DNA of 64,000 bases from Alteriqipengyuania halimionae (GCF_009827575.1 NZ_WTYR01000001.1:992001-1056000), one strand, 5' to 3'; shown: positions 38,443 through 46,522, numbered from the stretch's first letter. Numbers and translations: made by a program. Notes: generated from the sequence alone by a model not told the origin.

Positions 38443-39431
38443 GCGCCCTCCCCGCCGTCGAACACCATTTCAGCGCAGAGGAAGCCGAGGCCTTCTTCGG
38501 CACGATCCTCGACGGTGCGCCGTCGGAAGAGGAGATCGCGCGCTTCCTGTCCGATCTCTCCGATCGCGGCGAAAAATCGGGCGAAATCACCGGTGCAGCC
38601 CGTGCATTGCGCGCGCGCCTGATCCCGATTGAGGCGCCCGACGATGCGATCGACGTCTGCGGCACCGGGGGGGACGGGCACCACACGCTCAACGTCTCGA
38701 CCGCCGTCAGCCTGGTCGTCGCGGCATGCGGCGTGCCGGTCGCCAAGCATGGCAATCGCGCCGCATCTTCGAAGGCGGGGGCCGCCGATACGCTCGAGGC
38801 GCTCGGCCTCGATATGGACGCTGCCGGGCGCACCGCGGAAAAGACCCTCGGAGAGCTCGGTATCTGCTTCCTGTTCGCCAAGAACCACCACCCGGCGATG
38901 GCGCGGATCCAGCCCATCCGCCAGAAACTGGGCAAACGCACGATCTTCAATCTGATGGGACCTCTGTCCAATCCCGCGCGCGTAAAGAGCCAACTGATCG
39001 GGATTGCGCGCCCCGCTTACGTTCCGATTTACGCCCGCGCGATGGCCGCGCTCGGCACCGGGCGTTCGCTGATCGTCTCGGGCGATGAGGGTCTCGACGA
39101 ATTGAGCCTCGCAGCCGGCAACGAAGTGGCCGATGTGCGCGGCGACGATTTCGAAATGCGCCGCCTCGATGCCTCGCAAGCGAGCCTTGCCCACGCTCCG
39201 GTCGAAGCGATCCGGGGCGGCGATTCGGTCCACAATGCCAAGGCCTTACGCGCATTACTTGACGGCACACCGGGGGCCTATCGTGACGCCGTGTTGCTCA
39301 ATGCCGCGGCCTCGCTGGTCGTGGCGGGGCGCGAGGAAGACTGGCCCGCGCGGGTGGCGGAAGCCGAAGATGCGATCGATAGCGGCGCAGCGGCCAAGTT
39401 GCTCGCCGACTGGATTGCAATGGTGGCATGA
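38439..39431 (+). CDS. trpD: Anthranilate phosphoribosyltransferase
   Basis: The 330-residue enzyme joins anthranilate to PRPP. PRPP and substrate motifs: [17 protein letters not shown] near residue 70, [21 protein letters not shown] near residue 100, [27 protein letters not shown] and [10 protein letters not shown]. The ATG at 38439 overlaps the trpG stop, and the stop overlaps the trpC start. Family length is normal. Confidence 0.97.
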   Translation: MSALPAVEHHFSAEEAEAFFGTILDGAPSEEEIARFLSDLSDRGEKSGEITGAARALRARLIPIEAPDDAIDVCGTGGDGHHTLNVSTAVSLVVAACGVPVAKHGNRAASSKAGAADTLEALGLDMDAAGRTAEKTLGELGICFLFAKNHHPAMARIQPIRQKLGKRTIFNLMGPLSNPARVKSQLIGIARPAYVPIYARAMAALGTGRSLIVSGDEGLDELSLAAGNEVADVRGDDFEMRRLDASQASLAHAPVEAIRGGDSVHNAKALRALLDGTPGAYRDAVLLNAAASLVVAGREEDWPARVAEAEDAIDSGAAAKLLADWIAMVA

Positions 39432-40216
39432 GCAAACTGGCCGAAATCTGCGCTATCAAGCGCGAGGACGTGACGCGCCGTAAGCGTGAGCGTTCGCTGG
39501 GCTCGCTGGAAGATGCGGCGCGCAACGCCGGTCCGGTGCGCGGGTTTGCCAAGGCGCTCGGCAACGCCGCGACGTCAGGCTTCGGACTTATCGCGGAAAT
39601 CAAGCGAGCTTCCCCCTCCAAGGGCCTGATCCGAGACGATTTCCAACCCGCGAACCACGCCCGTGCCTACGCCGCCGGTGGCGCCGCGTGCCTCTCGGTC
39701 CTGACAGAGGAACCGCATTTTCAGGGCGCGGATCGCTTCCTGGTCGAGGCGCGGGCGGCATGCTCGCTGCCGGTGCTGCGCAAGGATTTCACGCTCGATC
39801 CGTGGCAGGTGGTCGAAGCCCGCGCGCTGGGCGCCGATGCGGTGCTGCTGATCGCCGCCGCGCTCGACGACACGCTGATGGCCGAACTCGCTGCCACGGC
39901 TGTCGATCATACGCTTGATGTGTTGTTCGAAGTGCATGATCGGGCCGAACTCGACCGTGTTCTGGCGCTCGACCCGCAGCTAGTCGGCATCAACAACCGG
40001 AACCTCGCCACGTTCGAGACCGATCTCGCCACCAGCGAAGCCCTTGCCCCCCATCTGCCCGCAGACTCCATCGGCATCGCCGAAAGCGGCATCGCAGCCA
40101 ACGTCGATCTGGAGCGCCTGTCGGCCCACGGCCTGCGCTGCTTCCTCGTCGGCGAAACCCTGATGCGCCAGCCCGATGTCGAGAGCGCGACGCGGGAATT
40201 GCTCGGAATCGGATAG
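39428..40216 (+). CDS. trpC: Indole-3-glycerol phosphate synthase
   Basis: The 262-residue TIM-barrel enzyme closes the indole ring. Motifs: IAEIKRASPSKG near residue 55, ACLSVLTEEPHFQG, LPVLRKDFTLDPWQV (Lys), DAVLLIAAALDD, LVGINNRNLATFETDL and SIGIAESGI. It is last in the trp operon. The transposon is inserted 22-29 bp after its stop, removing any native terminator from its normal context. TrpA, TrpB and TrpF are not in the window. Confidence 0.97.
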   Translation: MSKLAEICAIKREDVTRRKRERSLGSLEDAARNAGPVRGFAKALGNAATSGFGLIAEIKRASPSKGLIRDDFQPANHARAYAAGGAACLSVLTEEPHFQGADRFLVEARAACSLPVLRKDFTLDPWQVVEARALGADAVLLIAAALDDTLMAELAATAVDHTLDVLFEVHDRAELDRVLALDPQLVGINNRNLATFETDLATSEALAPHLPADSIGIAESGIAANVDLERLSAHGLRCFLVGETLMRQPDVESATRELLGIG

Positions 40217-40237
40217 AAAACCGCAGTATTCCGTCCC

Positions 40238-40245
40238 TCGCGCTT
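40238..40245. repeat. Left copy of 8-bp target-site duplication
   Basis: TCGCGCTT directly borders the left inverted repeat and is repeated exactly at 41973-41980. An 8-bp duplication is the size expected for IS1595-family transposition. Confidence 0.93.
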
Positions 40246-40270
40246 GGGGGCTATCCCCTTCGGACAAGTA
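40246..40270 (+). repeat. Left terminal inverted repeat of the transposon
   Basis: The end reads GGGGGCTATCCCCTT followed by two variable bases and GACAAGTA. It matches the reverse complement of 41948-41972 at 21 of 25 positions. The four mismatches are at positions 5, 6, 16 and 17. Confidence 0.9.
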
Positions 40271-40305
40271 TCACCGCAGACTCCCGAATTCGGGGGAGTG
40301 GTGAT
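40270..40305 (+). repeat. Subterminal palindrome inside the left end
   Basis: ATCACC (40270-40275) pairs with GGTGAT (40300-40305), and ACTCCC (40280-40285) pairs with GGGAGT (40294-40299), around a central GAATTC. It lies between the left end and the passenger start at 40317. It may be a transposase-binding or regulatory site, or a terminator that insulates against trp read-through. Confidence 0.6.
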
Positions 40306-40316
40306 ATGAGGGTGGG

Positions 40317-40997
40317 ATGGACGTTTCTGCCATTAAGAAGCGCCGCTTTGTTAGGCGGTCCGCAAAATGTTGGTGGGATGAATTTTCTGGCCCGGTGTTT
40401 GATCGCTCAGAAATTCTCTCGCTGTTGCAGGCTGCTGGCGCGACATACCTTATTCTTCAAACAGCGAGTTTCACTCGCATGATTGAGGAAATAGATTCTT
40501 GGGTGATCGCTGCCCAGGCTTTCGGGTTCGTCACCCTAGGGTGGGCGGTGATTTGTTTGGTGAGGGCACCTCTCATTGTCCGAAAGAGGGACCGATCGCT
40601 CGGCTCTTGGCGCGGCGGAGGATATTCCTACAAAAATGCGGAATGCGTGTTTGTCAGGCAGTATTTCGCCAACAGCAGAACAAACACCGACGATATACGC
40701 TTCTCCGAAGTCGAACCAAACAGTCTGGTCCGGTATTCGATTGAGTTAGAACCCCCCGTATACGAGCGGGTTTCCGCCGGATTGGCGCTTGTGCCCTCTA
40801 CTTTAGAATGCCCAAAAAAAATACGCGTCGGAGGTCGGGGGCGCATTAAAGTAGATCGAAACCAAAAGGCGTGGCTTTGTGTCCGCCTAGCAGATCATAC
40901 GGTCCCTGTGATATGCCGCGTGTATTGCCACTCGTTTGAACTCGAAGACTCCACGTTATCAGACGTTGACCCAATCCATGTAAGGCCTCAAAAATGA
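40317..40997 (+). CDS. Transposon passenger gene: two-helix membrane protein of unknown function
   Basis: I do not recognise this 226-residue protein. The N-terminus is basic (KKRRFVRRSAK). Hydrophobic segments lie at about residues 36-50 (SLLQAAGATYLILQT) and 60-85 (VIAAQAFGFVTLGWAVICLV), which suggests a hairpin membrane anchor. The C-terminal 140 residues are soluble and probably beta-rich (YSIELEPPVYERVSAGLALV, IRVGGRGRIKVDRNQKAWLCVRLAD, VPVICRVYCHSFELE). A GGTGGG precedes the ATG. Codon use is more AT-rich than the chromosome around it. The stop overlaps the next ORF (ATGA). It lies wholly between the transposon ends, so it moves with the element. No catalytic motif is visible. Confidence 0.75.
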   Translation: MDVSAIKKRRFVRRSAKCWWDEFSGPVFDRSEILSLLQAAGATYLILQTASFTRMIEEIDSWVIAAQAFGFVTLGWAVICLVRAPLIVRKRDRSLGSWRGGGYSYKNAECVFVRQYFANSRTNTDDIRFSEVEPNSLVRYSIELEPPVYERVSAGLALVPSTLECPKKIRVGGRGRIKVDRNQKAWLCVRLADHTVPVICRVYCHSFELEDSTLSDVDPIHVRPQK

Positions 40998-41155
40998 GCG
41001 ATGACACATCCCGCTTCGACCGCCTCCTAAAGGTGATGACGGGGCCTAGCGCTGAAAAGCCAGCATCAGCTCGGAAAGCATCGTCTCGGGACGGTTCCGG
41101 CGATTGTGACGAAACTCAAACTCGCCTAGATACTTCGAAAGATGCTTCGCGCTAA
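40994..41155 (+). CDS. 53-codon ORF coupled to the passenger gene
   Basis: The ATG overlaps the passenger stop as ATGA, the same coupling used by real gene pairs in this genome. The peptide begins MSDDTSRFDRLLKVMTGPSA and then becomes Lys/Ser/Asp-rich with no hydrophobic segment. The last 110 bp overlap the 3' end of the transposase gene on the other strand, so part of its sequence may be constrained by that gene. The N-terminal SRFDRLLKVM helix reminds me of short conserved proteins seen in alphaproteobacteria, but I cannot confirm this. It may be a genuine small partner of the membrane protein. Confidence 0.5.
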   Translation: MSDDTSRFDRLLKVMTGPSAEKPASARKASSRDGSGDCDETQTRLDTSKDASR

Positions 41156-41930
41156 CGTGGATATGAGTTCCGCTAATCCCGCGCTTTAGCTGTGCCCAGA
41201 AGCCTTCAACGCCGTTGGTCGAGACGTTGCCGCGCACATACTCGCCTGCGCTGTGGTTCACCGTGTGGTGCCAGTAGCCCTTGAAATCGCCAATATCGCC
41301 GTAGCTGCTGAACTCGTCGGTGTGGATTTCGGTGTGCGGCTTCACATTCTCAAAGATGTGACCCTCTAGCGTAACCTTGCCACGGTTCGGGATGACGCGG
41401 GTAATCACGTTGCCGCCGCGCTGTAGCATGGCGAGGATCGCGGTCTTGTTGCCCTTGTAGCCCGTCCCCATGCCCTTCGCGACGCCGCCGTGATAGGTTT
41501 CGTCGATCTCGACCGTCACGAAAGGCCCGCCCAGCGGTTCGTCACCGTCAACAATCGCCATGTATTTGCGGATTTCATGGCACATGCGCCACGCCGTTTT
41601 GTAGGTCACGCCGATCTGGCGTTCGACCTCCTTGGCCGCGACACCGCTGCGCGAGGTGGTGAACATAAACATGACGTGGAACCAGTCGCGAAGGCTGGTG
41701 CGCGTCCGGTGGAACGGTGTTTCAGCGGTCGGATAGATCTGGTGGCCGCAATGCTCGCAAGCATAGGAGCGGCGGGCCTTAACACGGTAGAACTTCGCAT
41801 CCTTGCCGCACTTGTCGCACTCGTGACGCTCGCCAAAGCGCACCAGTTTGAGGTGTTCCAGGCAGCTTTCCTCGGTCGGGAAGCGGTCCTGAAATTGGCG
41901 GAGTGTGGGGGCTTTCGTTTTCATGCTCAT
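41046..41930 (-). CDS. tnpA: IS1595-family (ISXO2-like) transposase
   Basis: The protein of about 294 residues has an N-terminal zinc-ribbon (CDKCG near residue 36, CEHCGHQ near residue 55). The ISXO2-type DDE domain follows: first Asp in VEIDETYHGG near residue 140, second in HTDEFSSYGDIGDF near residue 205, and the third region around NGVEGFWAQLKRGISGTHIHVS, ending with EFRHNRRNRPETM. These are family hallmarks. The start is uncertain between ATG codons at 41930 and 41924; a longer frame to 42023 would read through the transposon end and is unlikely. The frame is intact with no premature stop. It is convergent with the passenger genes. Confidence 0.93.
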   Translation of the reverse strand: MSMKTKAPTLRQFQDRFPTEESCLEHLKLVRFGERHECDKCGKDAKFYRVKARRSYACEHCGHQIYPTAETPFHRTRTSLRDWFHVMFMFTTSRSGVAAKEVERQIGVTYKTAWRMCHEIRKYMAIVDGDEPLGGPFVTVEIDETYHGGVAKGMGTGYKGNKTAILAMLQRGGNVITRVIPNRGKVTLEGHIFENVKPHTEIHTDEFSSYGDIGDFKGYWHHTVNHSAGEYVRGNVSTNGVEGFWAQLKRGISGTHIHVSAKHLSKYLGEFEFRHNRRNRPETMLSELMLAFQR

Positions 41931-41947
41931 TATGTAGCACAAAGCAC

Positions 41948-41972
41948 TACTTGTCGCAAGGGGATAATCCCC
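41948..41972 (-). repeat. Right terminal inverted repeat of the transposon
   Basis: Read on the minus strand it begins GGGGATTATCCCCTT and ends GACAAGTA, mirroring the left end. It lies about 17 bp upstream of the transposase start and may hold part of its promoter. Confidence 0.9.
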
Positions 41973-41980
41973 TCGCGCTT
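41973..41980. repeat. Right copy of 8-bp target-site duplication
   Basis: TCGCGCTT is identical to 40238-40245. Its last two bases, TT, are also the first two bases of the lexA -35 hexamer TTGACG. Confidence 0.93.
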
Positions 41981-42007
41981 GACGTGTGCTGAAAAGTTGC
42001 CTAATTG
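41979..42007 (+). promoter_or_regulatory. lexA promoter, -35 abutting the transposon junction
   Basis: TTGACG (41979-41984), 17 bp, then TAATTG (42002-42007). This is a good sigma-70 type promoter. The transposon junction lies at 41972/41973, and the hexamer's first two bases belong to the target duplication. The promoter therefore remains complete after insertion, although all sequence upstream of -43 or so has been replaced. Confidence 0.65.
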
Positions 42008-42021
42008 TTCCTTGTTCGTTC
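42007..42021 (+). promoter_or_regulatory. LexA (SOS) box
   Basis: GTTC (42007-42010), seven bases, GTTC (42018-42021). This is the direct-repeat SOS box GTTC-N7-GTTC of alphaproteobacteria. It overlaps the end of the -10 element and lies 31 bp upstream of the lexA start, giving autorepression. Confidence 0.85.
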
Positions 42022-42052
42022 ACTCAAGGCGGACCGATCAAGGGAGGAGCGA

Positions 42053-42733
42053 TTGCTCACTCGCAAACAGCATGAATTGCTTGGTTTCATCCAGGCGCGG
42101 CTCGAAGAAACGGGAGTTTCGCCCAGTTTCGAGGAAATGAAGGACGCGCTCGATCTGAAATCGAAGTCCGGCGTCCATCGCCTCATTTCCGCGTTGGAAG
42201 AGCGCGGGTTCATTCGCCGCCTGCCCAACCGGGCGCGCGCGCTCGAAGTGATCCGGCAGCCCGAAGATGCGGTGGCCGCGGTCGGGGCAAAGAAACCCGC
42301 CAGCCCGCCATCGATCAAGATGCCGGAAACCACGCCGCAGCCCGCCAACGACGTGATCGAGATTCCGCTGCACGGCCGGATCGCGGCCGGTGTGCCGATC
42401 GAGGCGATGGAAGATTACCAGACCCTGCCCGTGCCCGCCGCGCTGCTGGGTGCCGGCGATCACTTCGCGCTCGAAGTGTCGGGCGATTCGATGATCGAGG
42501 CCGGGATTTTCGACGGCGATTATGCGCTGGTGAAACGCACCGATACGGCGCGCGACGGCGAAATCGTGGTGGCGCTGGTGCGCGACGAGGAAGCCACGCT
42601 CAAATATCTGCGCCGCGAAAGCGGCCGCGTGCGGCTCGATCCGGCCAATGCGGCCTACGAAGCACAGGTCTATGACGCCAACGAAGTCCGCGTCCAGGGC
42701 AAGCTGGCAGGGCTTTTGCGCCGCTACAACTGA
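42053..42733 (+). CDS. lexA: LexA repressor
   Basis: The 226-residue SOS repressor has an N-terminal winged helix ([47 protein letters not shown]). A linker follows, then the self-cleaving serine domain: cleavage site A112-G113, nucleophile S146 in SGDSMIEAG and general base K184 in TLKYLRRE. The start is TTG at 42053, preceded by an excellent GGGAGGAG. Longer frames would cover the SOS box and promoter. It is self-regulated through the box at 42007. The upstream neighbour is a transposon inserted at the -35 region. Confidence 0.97.
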   Translation: MLTRKQHELLGFIQARLEETGVSPSFEEMKDALDLKSKSGVHRLISALEERGFIRRLPNRARALEVIRQPEDAVAAVGAKKPASPPSIKMPETTPQPANDVIEIPLHGRIAAGVPIEAMEDYQTLPVPAALLGAGDHFALEVSGDSMIEAGIFDGDYALVKRTDTARDGEIVVALVRDEEATLKYLRRESGRVRLDPANAAYEAQVYDANEVRVQGKLAGLLRRYN

Positions 42734-42785
42734 GCGTCGCTACCACCGGGCGCCCGTATCATCGAGCGCCGGGACAGACATGAAG

Positions 42786-42820
42786 AAGGCCGCCGATCCG
42801 ATGGGATGGGCGGCCTTTCT
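42786..42820 (+). terminator. Hairpin terminator after lexA
   Basis: AAGGCCGCC (42786-42794) pairs with GGCGGCCTT (42809-42817), followed by TCT. It lies between the convergent lexA and grpE genes and can serve both. Confidence 0.8.
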
Positions 42821-42853
42821 CATTTGCGTTCACTGCAACGAGTGGGGAAGGCC

Positions 42854-43459
42854 CTAATCGGGCTTCTTTGCCACCCCAACCATCGCCGGGCGGAGCAGGC
42901 GATCGCGCAGCATGTAGCCCGCCTGCATTTCCTGCACGATCGTGCCGGGTTCGGCATCGTCGGTCGGCACTTCCATCATCGCCTGGTGCTGGTTCGGATC
43001 GAGCGGCAACCCGACCGCGGCAATGCGGCTGATCCCGTGCTGGGCGAAGACCTTGTCGATCTCGCGCTGGGTCGCTTCGATGCCTTCGATGAAGCGCTTC
43101 GACTTGTCGTCTTCGCGCAGGGCTTCGGGCACGTGGTCGAGCGCGCGCGACAGATTGTCCGCCACCGACAGGATATCGCGGGCGAAGCCGGTCGCGCCAT
43201 ATTGCCGCGCATCGGAGACGTCCTTTTCAAGCCGCCTCCGCACGTTCTGCGTTTCGGCGCGCGCGTAAAGCACGTCCTGCTTGCTGGTTTCGAGATCGGC
43301 GCGCAGCTGGGCGAGCGCTTCGGAAAGGTCGCCCCCCTCGCCCTCGGCCTCCGCCGCCTCGTCATCGCCCTCGAGCATGTCGTCGGGTACGCCGCGCAGT
43401 TCTTCCTGCACTTCGGGATCGGGCGCATCCGCGCCATTGGTGTCGTTCTGGTTGGTCAT
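42854..43459 (-). CDS. grpE: Nucleotide exchange factor GrpE
   Basis: The 201-residue DnaK cochaperone begins with an acidic N-terminus. A long coiled coil follows ([40 protein letters not shown]), then the beta-sheet head ([20 protein letters not shown] and [42 protein letters not shown]). The last segment is the family signature. It lies 7 bp downstream of hrcA and is probably heat-induced with it. Confidence 0.97.
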   Translation of the reverse strand: MTNQNDTNGADAPDPEVQEELRGVPDDMLEGDDEAAEAEGEGGDLSEALAQLRADLETSKQDVLYARAETQNVRRRLEKDVSDARQYGATGFARDILSVADNLSRALDHVPEALREDDKSKRFIEGIEATQREIDKVFAQHGISRIAAVGLPLDPNQHQAMMEVPTDDAEPGTIVQEMQAGYMLRDRLLRPAMVGVAKKPD

Positions 43460-43466
43460 ACTGCTC

Positions 43467-44510
43467 TTAACTGATGAGTTTACTGAGCGAATTCGCTGTG
43501 AAATCGATCATGGGGACCACGCGGGCATAATTCAACCGCGTGGGGCCGATCACACCCAGCACACCCACCACTTTTCCCTCGCGATCGCGATAGGGCGCTG
43601 CGACCACCGAGGAGCCCGACAGCGAGAACAGCCGGTTTTCCGATCCGATGAAAATGCGCGTCGCGTCGGCCTCGCGCGCATTGTCGAGCAGTGCGGCTAC
43701 CGATTCCTTGTTTTCCAGCTCGTCGAGCAGCGATCGGACCCGCTCGATATCCCCCATCGCGCTGTCGTCGAGCAATTTGGCCTGACCGCGCACGATCAGC
43801 ACCGGGCGCTGGCTCGCGTCCTCGCTCCACACCGCGATCCCGCGTTCGACCAGATCGCGGCTTGCGGTATCGAGCCGCGTGCGTCCGCTGGCGATCTCGT
43901 TGCGGATCGCCGCGACCGCTTCGGGCAGCGTGCGCCCCGCGAGCCGTGCGGTGGCATAATTGCCCGCCGCCTGCAGCGCGCCGACATCGATCGGGCCGGG
44001 CAATTCGAGCATGCGGTTCTCGACCTGCCCGTCCTCGCCCACCAGCACCGCCAGCGCGCGATTGGCCGCGATCGGGACCAGCGAAAGCTGGCTCAGGCGC
44101 GGCTCGCGACGCGGAACCATCACCATGCCTGCCGCGCCCGAAAGATCGGACAGCAGCGCGCTGGTGCGTTCGAGCGCGTGTTCGACCGTGCCGGGCTCGC
44201 CGAGTTTCTCGCGGATGGCCGCCCGCTCTTCCGCGCTCGGTTCGGCGACCTGCATCATCCCGTCCACGAACAGGCGCAGCCCCGTATCGGTCGGCATGCG
44301 GCCCGCGCTGGTATGCGGTGCGGCCAGCAGCCCGACATTTTCGAGCTCGGCCAGAACCGAACGGATCGAGGCGGGCGAAAGGTCGAGCGCCCCCTCCCCC
44401 GCGAGTGTTTTCGAACCGACCGGCTGCCCGTCATCGAGATAGCGTTCGACCACGAGGCGGAAAATCTCGCGCGCGCGATCGGTCAGGTCGATGAGCGGTG
44501 GGGATGTCAT
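43467..44510 (-). CDS. hrcA: Heat-inducible transcription repressor HrcA
   Basis: The 347-residue repressor has an N-terminal winged helix ([59 protein letters not shown]). The GAF-like dimer domain ends with the conserved [23 protein letters not shown]. HrcA binds CIRCE operators upstream of groES/dnaK in many bacteria. No CIRCE sequence is seen in this window. The ATG at 44510 gives standard length; the frame is open further upstream only because it is antisense to rph. Confidence 0.97.
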   Translation of the reverse strand: MTSPPLIDLTDRAREIFRLVVERYLDDGQPVGSKTLAGEGALDLSPASIRSVLAELENVGLLAAPHTSAGRMPTDTGLRLFVDGMMQVAEPSAEERAAIREKLGEPGTVEHALERTSALLSDLSGAAGMVMVPRREPRLSQLSLVPIAANRALAVLVGEDGQVENRMLELPGPIDVGALQAAGNYATARLAGRTLPEAVAAIRNEIASGRTRLDTASRDLVERGIAVWSEDASQRPVLIVRGQAKLLDDSAMGDIERVRSLLDELENKESVAALLDNAREADATRIFIGSENRLFSLSGSSVVAAPYRDREGKVVGVLGVIGPTRLNYARVVPMIDFTANSLSKLIS

Positions 44511-44518
44511 AACACCCC

Positions 44519-44546
44519 GTTTAAGCGCCGGGCCGGGCCAGACAAG
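44519..44546 (-). promoter_or_regulatory. Possible RpoH-type promoter of hrcA-grpE
   Basis: On the minus strand CTTG (44546-44543), 17 bp, then CTTAAAC (44525-44519). It matches the CTTG and CYTA parts of the alphaproteobacterial sigma-32 consensus but deviates in the later -10 bases. Transcription would begin only a few bases before the hrcA ATG. Confidence 0.4.
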
Positions 44547-44606
44547 ACTTGTGCGCATAAGGCCTGCGCGCCTAACGAGGCTGCAAACAGCAATACGGAG
44601 AATCCC

Positions 44607-45320
44607 ATGCGTCCTTCCGGCCGTGCGCCCGACGAAATGCGCCCCATCAGTATCGAGACCGGTTACACCAAGCACGCCGAGGGTTCGTGCCTGATCAGCT
44701 TCGGCGATACCAAGGTGCTGTGCACCGCGAGCGTCGAGGATCGCCTGCCGCCGTGGCTGCGCGGCAAGGGACAGGGCTGGGTTACCGGCGAATATTCGAT
44801 GCTGCCCCGCGCTACCCATACCCGTGGCAGCCGCGAGGCCGCACGCGGCAAGCAGTCGGGACGCACCCAGGAAATCCAGCGTCTGATCGGACGCTCGCTG
44901 CGCGCGGTGGTCGATATGAAGGCGCTTGGCGAACACCAGATCACGCTCGATTGCGATGTGATCCAGGCCGATGGCGGTACGCGCACCGCCTCGATCTCGG
45001 GCGCCTGGGTGGCGCTGCGGCTCGCGGTCAACGGCCTGCTCAAGTCGGGCGCGATCGCATCGGACCCGATCACCGCCAAGATCGCCGCGGTCAGTTGCGG
45101 GATCTACAACGGCACGCCGGTGCTCGATCTCGACTACGATGAAGACAGCTCGGCCGATGCCGACGCCAATTTCGTGCTCATCGAAGGCGGCCAGATCGCC
45201 GAAGTGCAGGCGACAGCCGAAGGCGCGACCTATGACGAAGAAGGCCTGATGCGCCTGCTCCGCCTCGCACAGATGGGCTGTGCCGACATTTTCAAGGCGC
45301 AAGACAAGGCGATCGGGTGA
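44607..45320 (+). CDS. rph: Ribonuclease PH
   Basis: The 237-residue phosphorolytic 3'-exonuclease trims tRNA 3' ends. Motifs: [82 protein letters not shown] and [18 protein letters not shown]. The ATG at 44607 is preceded by ACGGAG. It is divergent from hrcA and overlaps the rdgB start by GTGA. The hrcA-rph divergence is a common alphaproteobacterial arrangement. Confidence 0.98.
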   Translation: MRPSGRAPDEMRPISIETGYTKHAEGSCLISFGDTKVLCTASVEDRLPPWLRGKGQGWVTGEYSMLPRATHTRGSREAARGKQSGRTQEIQRLIGRSLRAVVDMKALGEHQITLDCDVIQADGGTRTASISGAWVALRLAVNGLLKSGAIASDPITAKIAAVSCGIYNGTPVLDLDYDEDSSADADANFVLIEGGQIAEVQATAEGATYDEEGLMRLLRLAQMGCADIFKAQDKAIG

Positions 45321-45946
45321 GCACGCATCCGCCCCTCGGCGCCAAGCTCGTCATTGCGACGCACAATGCGGGCAAGCTGAAAGAGATTTCGGCGCTGCTC
45401 GCGCCGTACGGGATCGAGTGCGTGTCCGCAGGCGCGCTCGGCCTGCCCGAACCGGCCGAGACCGGCACGACCTTCGTGGACAACGCGCTAATCAAGGCGC
45501 GGGCTGCGGCCGAAGCGGCGCAACTGCCGGCGCTGGCCGACGATAGCGGGCTGTCGGTCGCCGCGCTCGACGGAAAGCCGGGCGTCTACACCGCGGACTG
45601 GGCCGAGCGGCAATGGTTCGAAGGCGATGCGGGGCGCGACTGGTACATGGCGATGGGGAAGGTCGAGGGGAAACTCGCCGAGCAGGGCCCCGACGTCGAT
45701 CGCAGCGCATGGTTCTCCTGCGTGCTGGCGATCGCATGGCCCGATGGCGAGCATGTGACGTTCGAAGGACGCGCGGAAGGCACGCTGGCCTGGCCGCCGC
45801 GCGGCACGCTGGGTTTCGGATACGATCCGGTGTTCGTGCCCGAGGGCCGCGATCAGACCTTCGCCGAACTCGATCCGGAAGAAAAGCACCGCATCAGCCA
45901 CCGCGCCGATGCCTTTGCCAAGCTGGTCAAGGCGCTGTTCGCCTAG
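45317..45946 (+). CDS. rdgB: Non-canonical purine NTP pyrophosphatase (RdgB/HAM1)
   Basis: The 209-residue enzyme hydrolyses ITP, XTP and their deoxy forms to keep damaged purines out of nucleic acids. Motifs: [13 protein letters not shown] at the N-terminus, [38 protein letters not shown] and [13 protein letters not shown], then the [10 protein letters not shown] tail. It starts at a GTG overlapping the rph stop, so the pair is co-translated. The 3' end overlaps the convergent CAP-domain gene by 20 bp. Confidence 0.97.
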   Translation: MSTHPPLGAKLVIATHNAGKLKEISALLAPYGIECVSAGALGLPEPAETGTTFVDNALIKARAAAEAAQLPALADDSGLSVAALDGKPGVYTADWAERQWFEGDAGRDWYMAMGKVEGKLAEQGPDVDRSAWFSCVLAIAWPDGEHVTFEGRAEGTLAWPPRGTLGFGYDPVFVPEGRDQTFAELDPEEKHRISHRADAFAKLVKALFA

Positions 45947-46478
45947 CGCGGCCTTCGGGCTCGAAGCCCACCATGTGTCCCATCCAGTTTCCGGCCGGCC
46001 AATAGCGGCAGACGAGCACGTCTTGTCCGGCCCCCGTCGCGAGCGCGCAGCCGATTTCTTGGGTCGTGGGCCAGATCATCTGGGTGTAGTGGCCGACATC
46101 GATCCAGTCGCCGGTGCGTGAGACATCGGGAAAACGACCGGGCTGGAAGTGTCGCTTTTCCTCGACGAATCCGCCGATCATGTCTTCGATCGAGTAATAG
46201 CCGGCTGTCCCCATCCACAGGTTTTCGCCCGCACCGCGAGTCGCCGTTCGTCCGGCATGCTGAAGGACGCCGCGACGGGCGAGTTCATCGGCCCAATCCT
46301 GCGCCTCGCGTGCCAGGCTGGGGCTCCATGCGAGCTGGTTCTGCCCGAAAAGCGCGCGTTCGCGGTTGTGCAAATCCATGATGGGCGCGACGAGATCGGC
46401 CGAGCCGCGAGCCGCCGGGAGCGGTGCGGTCAGCCCGGAAACGATCGCAAACATCGCCAGGAGCCGAAGCCAGATCAT
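45927..46478 (-). CDS. Secreted CAP (SCP/PR-1)-domain protein
   Basis: The 183-residue protein has a signal peptide ([20 protein letters not shown]). A CAP domain follows: [20 protein letters not shown] with the first cavity His, [10 protein letters not shown] with the Glu, [19 protein letters not shown] with the second His and Glu, and [12 protein letters not shown]. All four CAP signature motifs are present. Bacterial CAP proteins are extracytoplasmic with mostly unknown roles, some binding lipids. It is divergent from hemW. Confidence 0.92.
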   Translation of the reverse strand: MIWLRLLAMFAIVSGLTAPLPAARGSADLVAPIMDLHNRERALFGQNQLAWSPSLAREAQDWADELARRGVLQHAGRTATRGAGENLWMGTAGYYSIEDMIGGFVEEKRHFQPGRFPDVSRTGDWIDVGHYTQMIWPTTQEIGCALATGAGQDVLVCRYWPAGNWMGHMVGFEPEGRARRTAP

Positions 46479-46522
46479 GCTTCACCTTGACTCCGAGAAG
46501 TTAAGGCCGACTGAATCCCCCC

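Larger units (their letters stand above)
40246..41972. mobile_element. Complete IS1595/ISXO2-family transposon with passenger genes
   Basis: The 1727-bp element is bounded by imperfect 25-bp inverted repeats (21 of 25 identical) and by perfect 8-bp direct repeats TCGCGCTT. Inside are a left subterminal palindrome, a 226-codon passenger gene, an overlapping 53-codon ORF, and an ISXO2-type transposase on the opposite strand. Base composition of the passenger gene is visibly more AT-rich than the neighbours, supporting recent arrival. It lies between trpC and lexA. Removing it and one duplication leaves a normal 101-bp trpC-lexA gap. Intact ends, an intact transposase frame and the identical duplication suggest a recent and perhaps still active insertion. 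Confidence 0.93.

Noticed and set aside
44511-44606. CIRCE operator between hrcA and rph
   Set aside because: No TTAGCACTC-N9-GAGTGCTAA-like inverted repeat is present in the gap.
43467-45302. A 611-codon minus-strand frame extending hrcA across rph
   Set aside because: The HrcA family starts at the ATG at 44510. The upstream part is antisense to rph, which has clear family motifs.
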